Counted from the first letter of the stretch, positions 25,851 through 43,667 are shown. The stretch: 64,000 nucleotides of DNA from Coriobacteriia bacterium (GCA_018368455.1 JAGZEG010000012.1:45043-109042); one strand, 5' to 3'. Numbers and translations: made by a program. Notes: generated from the sequence alone by a model not told the origin.

Positions 25851-26476
25851 TACGCCAGCACCTCCCCGAGGCGAGTCGCGACGGGCTCGGAGAGCACGAG
25901 CACGTTGTTGTCGAGCATGAAGTAGGTGTCGATCTCCTGGTCGAACAGGACGACGACCTTAGAGAGGTTGCGGAACGACAGAGCGGCGTCGATGGCGCCC
26001 TCAGGCAGCACGATCGTCACGCGCTTGCCCTCGAGGCCGTTGTCCTTCAGGAACTTGACGGCCTGCTTCGTGCAGGGCTTATCAAACGCGAACTTGTCGA
26101 CGACCATGAGCTCCTCGTCGAGCAGCTTCGCCGAGAGCGCGCTGCGCATGGCGAGCTTGATCTCCTTCTTGTTCATGCGGAAGGAGTAGTCACGAGGAGT
26201 CGGGCCGAAGACGACGCCGCCGCCACGCCACTGCGGGGCGCGGATGGAGCCCTGGCGGGCGCGGCCGGTGCCCTTCTGACGCCACGGCTTCTTGCCGCCG
26301 CCGCTGACCTCATGGCGGTTCTTGACCTTGTGCGTGCCCTGACGGTCAAGAGCCATCAGATAACGCACGGCCTGGTGCATAACCGGGATGTTCGGCGCGA
26401 TGCCGTACACGGACTCAGCGAGCTCAAGGTCAGAGACCTTCTCGCCAGCCATGTTCTTGACTTCGATCTTAGACAT
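25850..26476 (-). CDS. rplD: 50S ribosomal protein L4
   Basis: L4, 208 aa. Its extended loop (KPWRQKGTGRARQGSIRAPQ) reaches into the exit tunnel at the macrolide site. In E. coli L4 also represses the S10 operon. The C-terminal globular domain follows. It lies between rplC and rplW. Confidence 0.97.
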   Translation of the reverse strand: MSKIEVKNMAGEKVSDLELAESVYGIAPNIPVMHQAVRYLMALDRQGTHKVKNRHEVSGGGKKPWRQKGTGRARQGSIRAPQWRGGGVVFGPTPRDYSFRMNKKEIKLAMRSALSAKLLDEELMVVDKFAFDKPCTKQAVKFLKDNGLEGKRVTIVLPEGAIDAALSFRNLSKVVVLFDQEIDTYFMLDNNVLVLSEPVATRLGEVLA

Positions 26477-26522
26477 GTGTCTGTCTCCTTAAGCCTACTG
26501 GGGCGATTGTTGCGAGGGCCCG

Positions 26523-27143
26523 TTAGGCCATGCGGACGAGAACGAGGCCATTCTTAGCACCGGGAACGGCACCCCTGACCAGGATGAGGTTCTGCTCGGC
26601 GTCGACACGCACGACCTTGAGGTTGCGCGCCGTCACGCGATCGTCGCCCATGTGGCCAGGCATGCGCAGGCCCTTGTGGACGCGGCTCGGCGTGGAGCAC
26701 TGGCCGATGGAGCCGTGCTTGCGGTACGTGTGCGAACCGTGCGTCTTACGACCGGCGTCGAAGTTGTGACGACGGATCGTGCCCTGGAAGCCCTTGCCCT
26801 TGGAGCGGCCGATGACATCGACCTTCTCCACGTCAGCGAAAGACTCGACCGTGACGAGCTCGCCACAGGCGTGCTCCTCGCCCTCAGGCACGCGCACCTC
26901 GCGGAGGTAACGCACAGGCTTCACGCCAGCCTTGTCAAAGTGACCGCGCATCGGCTTGTTGACGTTCTTGTCCTTGATGTCGCCAAAGCCGATCTGAACA
27001 GCGCAGTAGCCGTCGGTCGCCTTGGTCTTGACCTGCGAGACAGCGCAGGGGCCGGCCTGGATGACGGTGACGGGAACGACCTCGTCGTTCTCGTTCCACA
27101 CCTGAGTCATCCCGATCTTGCGGCCAAGAATCGTGTTGATCAT
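26523..27143 (-). CDS. rplC: 50S ribosomal protein L3
   Basis: L3, 206 aa, an assembly initiator whose tip approaches the peptidyl transferase centre. It has the start NTILGRKIGMTQVWNENDE and the glutamine of the SIGQCS tip that is methylated in E. coli. ATG 27143 with AAGGTAAGG upstream is chosen over the longer open frame. A strong hairpin lies in the gap from rpsJ. Confidence 0.97.
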   Translation of the reverse strand: MINTILGRKIGMTQVWNENDEVVPVTVIQAGPCAVSQVKTKATDGYCAVQIGFGDIKDKNVNKPMRGHFDKAGVKPVRYLREVRVPEGEEHACGELVTVESFADVEKVDVIGRSKGKGFQGTIRRHNFDAGRKTHGSHTYRKHGSIGQCSTPSRVHKGLRMPGHMGDDRVTARNLKVVRVDAEQNLILVRGAVPGAKNGLVLVRMA

Positions 27144-27233
27144 GGTGATCCTTACCTTCTGGCGGTCATGGGACATAGAGGATGGCCCTTCCATCCCCAC
27201 CCAGCGGACCGCGTCCAACCTATGCCTACCAAA

Positions 27234-27276
27234 CGAGGCACAGCCCTCCTAGGATACACGGATGGGCTGTGCCTCG
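27234..27276 (-). other. Perfect 13-bp hairpin between rpsJ and rplC
   Basis: CGAGGCACAGCCC (27234-27246) and GGGCTGTGCCTCG (27264-27276) pair perfectly around a 17-nt loop. It lies about 11 nt after the rpsJ stop codon. On the - strand TTTGG follows, so terminator or attenuator activity is possible. Confidence 0.7.
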
Positions 27277-27286
27277 CAAGAGTAGC

Positions 27287-27595
27287 CTAGAGCTTAATCT
27301 CGATATCCACACCAGCCGGCAGGTCGAGGCGCATGAGCGAGTCGACCGTGGAGGGCGTGGGGTCGAGGATGTCGATGAGGCGCTTGTGAGTGCGCATCTC
27401 GAACTGCTCGCGCGAGTCCTTATTGACGTGCGGCGAGCGAATGACCGTGTACAGGTTGCGCTCGGTGGGCAGCGGGATGGGACCGGAGACGCGCGCGCCC
27501 GTCTGGAGCGCGGTGTCGACGATCAGCTTGCTCGACTGATCGACGATCTCGTGGTCAAAGCCCTTCAGGCGAATCCTGATCTTCTGCGAAGCCAA
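27287..27595 (-). CDS. rpsJ: 30S ribosomal protein S10 (NusE)
   Basis: S10, 102 aa, first gene of the S10 operon and also the NusE transcription factor that links NusG to the leading ribosome. It has the family core RIRLKGFDHEIVDQSSKLIV and the loop GPIPLPTERNLYTVIRSPHV. It lies 84 nt downstream of fusA. In many genomes tuf occupies this junction; here tuf is elsewhere. Confidence 0.98.
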   Translation of the reverse strand: MASQKIRIRLKGFDHEIVDQSSKLIVDTALQTGARVSGPIPLPTERNLYTVIRSPHVNKDSREQFEMRTHKRLIDILDPTPSTVDSLMRLDLPAGVDIEIKL

Positions 27596-27679
27596 CTCAA
27601 ACCTCCAAAGCTCAAGGGCAGGGGCCGTCTGTGGCCGAGCGCGGGTGCGCTCCCCTTTCGTGTCTCGACTCTTGCTCGA

Positions 27680-29785
<2,106 letters not shown>

Positions 29786-29818
29786 ACGGTATCTCTCCTT
29801 GGTATTGGTGCGAGAAGG

Positions 29819-29863
29819 AAAAATGCGGGTCAGCTGGCGTCACATCTGGCGCCAGAGACGCAT
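29819..29863 (-). terminator. Terminator-like structure between rpsG and fusA
   Basis: On the - strand an outer ATGCG/CGCAT stem and an inner CTGGCG/CGCCAG stem are followed by TTTTTCC. It starts 3 nt after the rpsG stop. Since fusA follows in the operon, partial termination or attenuation is more likely than a full stop. Confidence 0.55.
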
Positions 29864-29866
29864 GGC

Positions 29867-30337
29867 TTACCAGCGGTAGTGCGAGAAGGCGCGGTTGGCC
29901 TCGGCCATCTTGTAGAGGTCCTCGCGCTTCTTGACGGAGGCGCCGACGCCGTTGGAGGCGTCGAGGATCTCGTGGGCGAGGCGCTCGGTCATCGTCTTCT
30001 CCTTGCGGGCGCGGGAGAAGTTCACGATCCAGCGGATGGCGAGAGCGGTCGAACGGCGGGAGTTAACCTCGACCGGGACCTGGTAGTTAGCGCCACCCAC
30101 GCGCTTGGACTTCGTCTCGAGCGTCGGACGAACGTTGTCCATGGCCTTGCGGAACGTGGCGATCGGGTCGCCGCCGGACTTCTCGGCAACGATGTCGAAG
30201 GCACCGTAGACGATGCGCTCAGCGATGGACTTCTTGCCGTCGAGCATCACCTTGTTGATGAGCTGCGTGACAAGACGGTTGTTGTAGACAAAGTCCGGCG
30301 CGACCTCGCGACGAACGTTACCAGCACGACGAGACAT
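29867..30337 (-). CDS. rpsG: 30S ribosomal protein S7
   Basis: S7, 156 aa, the primary 16S rRNA binder that nucleates the head and, in E. coli, the str-operon repressor. It has the start SRRAGNVRREVAPDFVYNN and the C-terminal KKREDLYKMAEANRAFSHYRW typical of S7. It lies 81 nt after rpsL. Confidence 0.98.
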   Translation of the reverse strand: MSRRAGNVRREVAPDFVYNNRLVTQLINKVMLDGKKSIAERIVYGAFDIVAEKSGGDPIATFRKAMDNVRPTLETKSKRVGGANYQVPVEVNSRRSTALAIRWIVNFSRARKEKTMTERLAHEILDASNGVGASVKKREDLYKMAEANRAFSHYRW

Positions 30338-30364
30338 GTACCAACTCTCCTCAAAGGTCGGTGT

Positions 30365-30393
30365 CCGGGCGCACGCCTTATATGCGCCCCGGG
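30365..30393 (-). other. Intercistronic hairpin between rpsL and rpsG
   Basis: CCGGGCGCA pairs with TGCGCCCCGG across a 9-nt loop in the 81-nt gap (one bulged base). The position matches that of the E. coli S12-S7 spacer, where S7 binds its own mRNA, but sequence similarity was not tested. Confidence 0.55.
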
Positions 30394-30418
30394 CTAATGA
30401 GCAAAACTACGGTTGAGC

Positions 30419-30790
30419 CTACTTCGGGCGCTTGGCGCCATAGCGCGAGCGGGCCTGCTTGCGGTTGGCAACAGCAGCGCAGTCGTAAGCGCCGCGGATG
30501 ACCTTGTAACGAACACCAGGCAGGTCGCGGACGCGGCCGCCGCGCACGAGCACGATGGAGTGCTCCTGCAGGTTGTGGCCCTCGCCCGGGATGTATGCCG
30601 TCGTCTCAATGCCATTGACCATGCGGACACGAGCGACCTTACGCAGAGCCGAGTTCGGCTTCTTGGGGCTGGTGGTGTAAACGCGCGTGCAGACAGCGCG
30701 CTTCTGGGGGTTGCCCTTCAGGGCAGCGTTCTTGCTCTTGGCGCTCACCTTGGTGCGCCCCTGGCGAACGAGCTGGTTGATCGTAGGCAA
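30419..30790 (-). CDS. rpsL: 30S ribosomal protein S12, with Arg at position 88
   Basis: S12, 123 aa, at the decoding centre. The loop TSPKKPNSALRK keeps wild-type Lys43. The second streptomycin loop reads RGGRVRDLPGVRY, with Arg88 (CGC codon at 30527-30529) where E. coli and M. tuberculosis have Lys (K87/K88). K-to-R at this site is a classical streptomycin-resistance substitution. The start codon is TTG, with CGAAGGAGTAG upstream and the family start PTINQLVRQGR. It opens the str operon from a strong promoter. Confidence 0.97.
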   Translation of the reverse strand: MPTINQLVRQGRTKVSAKSKNAALKGNPQKRAVCTRVYTTSPKKPNSALRKVARVRMVNGIETTAYIPGEGHNLQEHSIVLVRGGRVRDLPGVRYKVIRGAYDCAAVANRKQARSRYGAKRPK

Positions 30791-30871
30791 AGCTCTACTC
30801 CTTCGAAAACTCGTGTTCTAATGCGACATGACTCCCGGCCTAGCTACAACCGGGGCCAGGCGCGAGGCAGA

Positions 30872-30900
30872 AGAGTACTCCCCTTCCTCGCAGATGTCAA
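30872..30900 (-). promoter_or_regulatory. Promoter of the str operon (rpsL)
   Basis: On the - strand a consensus -35 TTGACA (30895-30900) is followed after exactly 17 nt by TACTCT (30872-30877). The predicted transcript start leaves a leader of about 75 nt before rpsL. It lies just downstream of the rpoC terminator, as expected. Confidence 0.75.
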
Positions 30901-31002
30901 AACGCCACGGGGCCGGGCGTATCCATTATCCGGCCTTCCGGTGCAGCTCACAGGCTCAGCAGCACCAGGCAGGCGCAGCACCGCCTACCGTGACGTACGA
31001 AA

Positions 31003-31047
31003 GGGGACGTTTTGCCTGCATGATTACTCCACAGGCAAAACGTCCCC
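31003..31047 (-). terminator. Terminator of rpoBC, 16-bp perfect inverted repeat
   Basis: Arms 31003-31018 and 31032-31047 (core GACGTTTTGCC / GGCAAAACGTC) are perfectly complementary. On the - strand TTTCG follows. It lies 19 nt after the rpoC stop and upstream of the str promoter. Confidence 0.75.
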
Positions 31048-31065
31048 GATACGTCTTACTAGCGC

Positions 31066-35613
<4,548 letters not shown>

Positions 35614-35618
35614 AGCTG

Positions 35619-39164
<3,546 letters not shown>

Positions 39165-39214
39165 CAGGCACTTCCTCCTTCAGGGTAGAGAAATAGCGCA
39201 TAATGCAGTGTGGT

Positions 39215-39259
39215 AATGTACCGCATGCCCCCTCACCTCGTCAAACACTGAGTGTTGAC
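39215..39259 (-). promoter_or_regulatory. rpoBC promoter with palindrome over the -35 element
   Basis: On the - strand TTGACG (39239-39244) and TACATT (39215-39220) are separated by 18 nt. The -35 element is the right half of a near-perfect palindrome, GTCAACACT-C-AGTGTTTGAC, at 39240-39259. This is the geometry of a repressor or activator site. The promoter lies 51 nt upstream of the rpoB start codon. The rest of the 212-nt murE-rpoB gap shows no gene. Confidence 0.6.
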
Positions 39260-39376
39260 AATGGACCCTGCAGAAGAGTATGGTTTGTTGTCCACGCGTC
39301 GCTGCAGGTCAAAGGGCTTGTTGCGTTTTTGCATATATGTATGTTGTATGGAGGCCTTTTGGGGCATCTTTTGCTA

Positions 39377-40957
39377 TCAGGCCCCTAGGGCCGCTTCGTA
39401 ACCACGAAACGGGATGCCGAGGCCCTCGCACAGCAGCTTTGCGTCGGGGTCGCAGCGCTCGACGCCGCTGGCACGAAGAATGTCGCCCTCCGCGCCCTTG
39501 CCCGCAAGCAGCACGACGGCGGGGCGATGCGCGCCCTCCAGCGCCTTTCGCACGGCACTCGGGCGGTCGGGCTCGACCTCGTAGGCGCCTCCGGCCTGTA
39601 CGACGGCGGCCCCGATCTCCTCGCAGATGGCACGCACGTCAACGGGGCCCGGATCGTCCTCTGTCAGGATGACGCGGTCGGCGAGGCTGCCGGCGGCGCG
39701 GCCCAGGCCGGGGCGGCGATCCGTGCCGCGCGTGCCGCACGAGCCAAACACGGCCGTGACCTCCCGCCCGGGAAACTCCTCGCGCGCGCTCGTGAGCAAA
39801 GCGCGCATGCTCATCTCGTTGTGCGCGTAGTCAACGATGCCCACGATGGAGCCGTCGGGCGCATCGTAGCGCTCCATGCGCCCGGGCACGCGGACGTCTG
39901 CGAGGCCTGCCCCGATTGCAGCGCCCTCGACGCCCAGGGCGCACGCAATGGCAACGGCGGCGAGGGCGTTCGAGACGTTGAACTGGCCGAGAGCCCTGAA
40001 CTCGAAGTCAAGCGCCCCTGACGGCGTCGCGACGTTGAGGCGCCACACGCCTTCCGAGACATGATTCAGGCCGATGAGATGCACGTCCGCCGAGTCATCG
40101 CGCAGCGCATACGTCAGCACGCGAGAGCAGGCGGCACGGGCCGCCTGTAGGATGCGATCGACATGATCGGCCTCCGCGTTGACGACGGCGACGTCGCTCT
40201 GCCCGAATATGCGGAGCTTCGAGGCGAAGTAGTCCTCGAACGTCGGGTGCTCAACGGGGCTCACGTGGTCCTCCCCGATATTCGTAAACGCCCCAACGGC
40301 AAAGTGCGTGCCGAGCGTACGGTCGTATTTGAAGCCCTGGCTCGATGCCTCCATGACGACGGTAGCGCATCCCGCGTCGCGCGCCATGGCAAGGTGTCGC
40401 TGGAGCTCTACGGCTTCCGGCGTCGTGTTGCGCGCGTGGGAGCGCGTGACACCGTCGTCGATGACGACACCTGTGAGCAGACCGGAGCGACGCCCGGGGC
40501 GCCAGGCGCGCATGATGGCGTCCACGTAGAACGCGACGGTCGTTTTGCCCTTCGTTCCCGTGATGCCCACAACGGACAGGCTCTTTGAGGGGTTACCGAA
40601 GAACGCGCACGCGACGTGCGCCATGGCGCGACGGATGTCGGCGACGACGACGCCCACAACGCCCGCCCCCTCATGTACCTCCTGCGCCAGGTACGAAGCG
40701 GCGCCGCGTTCGACAGCGGACAGCAGGTAGGTCTCGCGAAACGTCGCACCTTTGCAGATGAACAGCGTCCCGGGAGTCACGCCGCGCGAGTCAAACGTCA
40801 CGTCGGAGACAGGCGTGGCGAGCAAGGCACCCGCATCCGGGTCTTCCGGCGTAAGCCGACGGCCCGCTGCGTCAACGAGAGAAGCGAAGCCCTCCCCTTC
40901 CGCCGCCTTCAGGCAGGCGAGCACGTCAGCCAGTGTCATGACACGCGCAGCTTCCAT
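39377..40957 (-). CDS. murE: UDP-MurNAc-tripeptide synthetase, probably L-lysine-adding
   Basis: Mur ligase of 526 aa that adds the third amino acid to UDP-MurNAc-L-Ala-D-Glu. The three-domain pattern is clear: N-terminal UDP-binding (SDVTFDSRGVTPGTLFICKG), ATP-binding GTKGKTT (~134-140), and C-terminal domain with VPGRME and DYAHN (~376). The substrate-selecting motif that is DNPR in DAP-adding enzymes reads DDPG (~434-437) here, resembling the DDPN of streptococcal Lys-adding MurE. ATG 40957 follows GAAAGGGG. Its place between rplL and rpoB is unusual. A lysine or ornithine peptidoglycan is the inference. Confidence 0.9.
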   Translation of the reverse strand: MEAARVMTLADVLACLKAAEGEGFASLVDAAGRRLTPEDPDAGALLATPVSDVTFDSRGVTPGTLFICKGATFRETYLLSAVERGAASYLAQEVHEGAGVVGVVVADIRRAMAHVACAFFGNPSKSLSVVGITGTKGKTTVAFYVDAIMRAWRPGRRSGLLTGVVIDDGVTRSHARNTTPEAVELQRHLAMARDAGCATVVMEASSQGFKYDRTLGTHFAVGAFTNIGEDHVSPVEHPTFEDYFASKLRIFGQSDVAVVNAEADHVDRILQAARAACSRVLTYALRDDSADVHLIGLNHVSEGVWRLNVATPSGALDFEFRALGQFNVSNALAAVAIACALGVEGAAIGAGLADVRVPGRMERYDAPDGSIVGIVDYAHNEMSMRALLTSAREEFPGREVTAVFGSCGTRGTDRRPGLGRAAGSLADRVILTEDDPGPVDVRAICEEIGAAVVQAGGAYEVEPDRPSAVRKALEGAHRPAVVLLAGKGAEGDILRASGVERCDPDAKLLCEGLGIPFRGYEAALGA

Positions 40958-40979
40958 GGTCGAGCCCCTTTCACCGCCA

Positions 40980-41044
40980 CTTTCCGGCACTGCGCCAACC
41001 ACGGGCTGCGCGTGGCGCAAGGCCGGAAAGGGGCGTCATGCCCC
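40980..41044 (-). other. Structured leader upstream of murE
   Basis: CTTTCCGGC (40980-40988) pairs with GCCGGAAAG (41022-41030), and TGCGCCA pairs with TGGCGCA inside, making a ~50-nt stem-loop. A second small stem GGGGC/GCCCC (41030-41044) abuts it. Both lie between the rplL terminator and murE. I found no clear promoter here, so murE may depend on read-through. Confidence 0.6.
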
Positions 41045-41050
41045 TGATAC

Positions 41051-41088
41051 AAAACGCGGGGGCCAGGCAGCGTGTCCTGGCCCCCGCG
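41051..41088 (-). terminator. Rho-independent terminator after rplL
   Basis: CGCGGGGGCCAGG (41055-41067) pairs perfectly with CCTGGCCCCCGCG (41076-41088). On the - strand the stem is followed by TTTTGTAT. It separates rplJL from murE and rpoBC. Confidence 0.85.
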
Positions 41089-41123
41089 AGCAGTGCGGTG
41101 CGTGCGTCAGTCGAAGCCGTGAG

Positions 41124-41492
41124 TTACTTCACGGTGACGGTGGCGCCGGCCTCCTCGAGCTGCTTCTTGGCGTCGTCGGCCTTCTCCTTGTTCACGCCCG
41201 TGAGCAGCGTGGTGGGGACGCCGTCGACAGCCTCCTTGGCCTCCTTGAGGCCCATGTCGGTCAGGCCGCGAACGACCTTGATGACGGCGATCTTGTTGGC
41301 GCCGAAGCCCTCGAGCACGACGTCGAACTCCGTCTTCTCCTCCTCGGCGGCCGCAGGGGCAGCGCCGGCGACGACGGTGGCGGCAGCGGCGGAGACGCCG
41401 AAGACCTCCTCCATCTCGTGGACAAGCTCGGAAAGCTCGAGCGCCGGCATAGCCTTGACGGCCTCGATGATCTCTTCCTTGGTGACAGCCAT
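41124..41492 (-). CDS. rplL: 50S ribosomal protein L7/L12
   Basis: L7/L12, 122 aa, the multicopy stalk protein that recruits translational GTPases. It has the N-terminal dimerisation domain (IIEAVKAMPALELSELVHEM), an Ala-rich flexible hinge (~38-55) and the C-terminal domain with VIKVVRGLTDMGLKEAKEAV. It pairs with rplJ 88 nt upstream and is followed by a strong terminator. Confidence 0.98.
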   Translation of the reverse strand: MAVTKEEIIEAVKAMPALELSELVHEMEEVFGVSAAAATVVAGAAPAAAEEEKTEFDVVLEGFGANKIAVIKVVRGLTDMGLKEAKEAVDGVPTTLLTGVNKEKADDAKKQLEEAGATVTVK

Positions 41493-41580
41493 GTCAGAAC
41501 TCCTTCTTGGATGCGTGCGCCGCTCTCACGACGCGATTGAGTGCTGTGCCGCCAGGTGGCGGCGAAAGGGAAGCCGGCGA

Positions 41581-42078
41581 CTAGGCGGCCGGCTCCTCCT
41601 CCTTCTGCTCGCGAACGAGGTCCAGCGCACGGGCGAACTGAGACATCGGGTTGAGCATCGTGCGGAGCAGGCGAGCCAGCAGCTCGTCACGCGTGGGCAG
41701 GTCGGCGATCGCATTGGCGGCAGCGGCGTCGATGACCTTACCGTCGGCGAAGCCACCCTTGAGCTCCAGCGCGGGGGCCTCCTTGGCGTACGTCTTGACG
41801 GCCTTTGCAGCGGCGGCCAGGTCACCCTTGTAGAACACAAAGGCGTTCGGGCCCTCCAGCAGCTCGTCCATCTCCGGCATGCCAGCCTCCTTGAGGGAGA
41901 GGCGCACCAGGTTGTTCTTGTACACCGTGAACGAAGCGTCGGCGTCGGCCAGCTTGTGGCGCAGCGTCTCAGCCTGCTTGACGGTCAGGCCACGATAGCT
42001 GACGACATAGAAGCCCTGCGACTCCTTCAGCGCCTCGCCAATCTTGGCGGCCTGCTCGATCTTCTTCTGAGTGGGCAT
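41581..42078 (-). CDS. rplJ: 50S ribosomal protein L10
   Basis: L10, 165 aa, anchors the L7/L12 stalk dimers to 23S rRNA and represses its own synthesis by binding its leader. The globular domain (FYVVSYRGLTVKQAETLRHK) is followed by a C-terminal helical spine ending in an acidic KEEEPAA. A 313-nt leader with an attenuator-like hairpin lies upstream. AAAGGAGGTG precedes the ATG. Confidence 0.97.
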   Translation of the reverse strand: MPTQKKIEQAAKIGEALKESQGFYVVSYRGLTVKQAETLRHKLADADASFTVYKNNLVRLSLKEAGMPEMDELLEGPNAFVFYKGDLAAAAKAVKTYAKEAPALELKGGFADGKVIDAAAANAIADLPTRDELLARLLRTMLNPMSQFARALDLVREQKEEEPAA

Positions 42079-42140
42079 AGTGTTGCACCTCCTTTCCTCG
42101 TGCGCGATCCACCCCTTTTAGTGAGGAAGACCGCTGACGA

Positions 42141-42183
42141 GAAAAGAAAGCGGCCTCCATGCTGCACTGAGCACGGAGGCCGC
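42141..42183 (-). terminator. Attenuator in the rplJL leader
   Basis: On the - strand GCGGCCTCC-GTGCT pairs with AGCAT-GGAGGCCGC around a CAGTGC loop and is followed by TTTCTTTT. This strong intrinsic terminator lies 63 nt before the rplJ start and well after the rplKA terminator, so it sits within the rplJL leader. L10-dependent attenuation is known in other Gram-positives; the link here is inference. Confidence 0.75.
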
Positions 42184-42311
42184 ACGAATTCTATCTCGTG
42201 GACCACCTCGGCAGGCGGGAATTCCCTTTGAGCCCTTTCGGGCGCCGGCTGTCTCGGGCAGCAGATCGCACATGTTGATATGCTCTCTTGCAAGAGCCGT
42301 ATAACTATTGC

Positions 42312-42354
42312 AAAAAGAAGCCGCCCTCGTCAACCAAAGTTGGCAAGGGCGGCT
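42312..42354 (-). terminator. Rho-independent terminator after rplA
   Basis: AGCCGCCCT...CAAC pairs with GTTG...AGGGCGGCT (two mismatches), followed on the - strand by TCTTTTTGC. It lies 38 nt after the rplA stop. No clear promoter for rplJ was found between it and the attenuator. Confidence 0.8.
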
Positions 42355-42391
42355 CGACGTTCACGAGACGTACAGACGCGCTTTCGACGCC

Positions 42392-43120
42392 TTACTGAGC
42401 GTCAGCAGCGCTGGCGTCCATGAGGCCGCGCGTCATCAGCGGGTCGCACTTGACGCCGGGGCCCATCGTCGAGGTGACAGCGATGGACTTGATGTACTTG
42501 CCCTTAGCCGAGGACGGCTTAACGCGCAGGATCTCGGTGATGAGGGCCTGGTAGTTCTCCACGAGCTGCTGGACGCTGAACGAGGCGCGGCCCAGCGGGA
42601 CGTGGCAGATGCCGTAGCGGTCGGCACGGTACTCGACGCGGCCGGCCTTGAGCTCGGCGACCATCTTGGCGACGTCCATCGTCACCGTACCGAGCTTCGG
42701 GTTCGGCATGAGGCCGCGCGGGCCGAGGATCTTACCGATGCGGCCGACCTTGGCCATCATGTTCGGCGTGGCGATAGCGGCGTCGAAGTTGATCTCGCCC
42801 TTCTGGATCTGGGCGACGAGCTCGTCGGAGCCCACGACGTCGGCGCCGGCCTGCTCGGCCTCGGTCGCCTTAGCGCCCTCGGCGAACACGGCGACGCGAA
42901 CCGTCTTGCCGGTGCCGTGAGGCAGCGCGATGGAACCGCGGATGTTCTGGTCAGCCTTGCGCGTGTCGACGCCGAGGCGGAAGTGGACCTCGACGGCCTC
43001 GTCGAACTTCGCGTTGGCGCACTCCTTGACGAGCGTCAGCGCCTCGAGCGGGGCGTAGAGCTTCGTGGAGTCGACCTTAGCAGCAATCTCGCGGTAACGC
43101 TTGCCGTGCTTCTGAGCCAT
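42392..43120 (-). CDS. rplA: 50S ribosomal protein L1
   Basis: L1, 242 aa, the mobile stalk at the tRNA exit side and, in E. coli, repressor of rplKA. It has the GTGKTVRVAVFAEG and GRLGKILGPRGLMPNPK-like signature (IGKILGPRGLMPNPKLGTV). A C-terminal tail extends slightly beyond the E. coli length. The 118-nt gap after rplK holds GGCGACG/CGTCGCC and CCCCT/AGGGG stems that could form an L1-binding leader; this is untested. Confidence 0.97.
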   Translation of the reverse strand: MAQKHGKRYREIAAKVDSTKLYAPLEALTLVKECANAKFDEAVEVHFRLGVDTRKADQNIRGSIALPHGTGKTVRVAVFAEGAKATEAEQAGADVVGSDELVAQIQKGEINFDAAIATPNMMAKVGRIGKILGPRGLMPNPKLGTVTMDVAKMVAELKAGRVEYRADRYGICHVPLGRASFSVQQLVENYQALITEILRVKPSSAKGKYIKSIAVTSTMGPGVKCDPLMTRGLMDASAADAQ

Positions 43121-43238
43121 GGTGAATCCTTTCGTGGTTTTGGCGAGTCCCCTGCGTTTGAGGGGCGCTCTCCCACACCTTCACGGCGACGCTTCTACGT
43201 CGCCGCCTGACAGCGGTGAAACAAAGGTCCTAAGGAGA

Positions 43239-43667
43239 TTACTCCTCGACCAGGACGCCCATGGAGCGAGCGGTGCCAGCGATGGTGCGCATGGCGGCCT
43301 CGATCGTGTTGGCGTTGAGGTCGGGCATCTTCGTCTCGGCGATCTTGCGGAGCTGCTCCTGCGTCAGCGTTCCGACCTTGTCTGCCTGAGGCTTGGCGGA
43401 GCCGCTCTTGATGCCGAGGGCCTCCTTGATGAGGACAGGCGCCGGCGGCGTCTTGCAGATGAACGTGAAGCTCTTGTCCTCATAGATCGTGATCTCGACA
43501 GGGATGATCGTGCCGGACTGCGCGGCGGTCTGCTCGTTGAACGCCTTGCAGAACTGCATGATGTTGACGCCCTGGGCACCCAGCGCGGGGCCGACGGGAG
43601 GCGCGGGGTTGGCCGCGCCGGCCGGGATCTGGAGCTTAACGAAGCCCGTAACCTTCTTCTTAGCCAT
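43239..43667 (-). CDS. rplK: 50S ribosomal protein L11
   Basis: L11, 142 aa, the GTPase-centre protein needed for stringent factor activation and targeted by thiopeptides. It has the proline-rich N-terminal domain (KLQIPAGAANPAPPVGPALG) and the C-terminal rRNA-binding domain (TRSMGVLV end). A small GCCGAGCC/GGCTTGGC stem lies in its leader at ~43688-43707. It is separated from nusG by a hairpin. Confidence 0.98.
   Translation of the reverse strand: MAKKKVTGFVKLQIPAGAANPAPPVGPALGAQGVNIMQFCKAFNEQTAAQSGTIIPVEITIYEDKSFTFICKTPPAPVLIKEALGIKSGSAKPQADKVGTLTQEQLRKIAETKMPDLNANTIEAAMRTIAGTARSMGVLVEE

Noticed and set aside
42199..42310. Promoter for rplJ within the leader
   Set aside because: TTGCAA and TTGACG hexamers occur but no -10 element lies at 16-18 nt from any of them.
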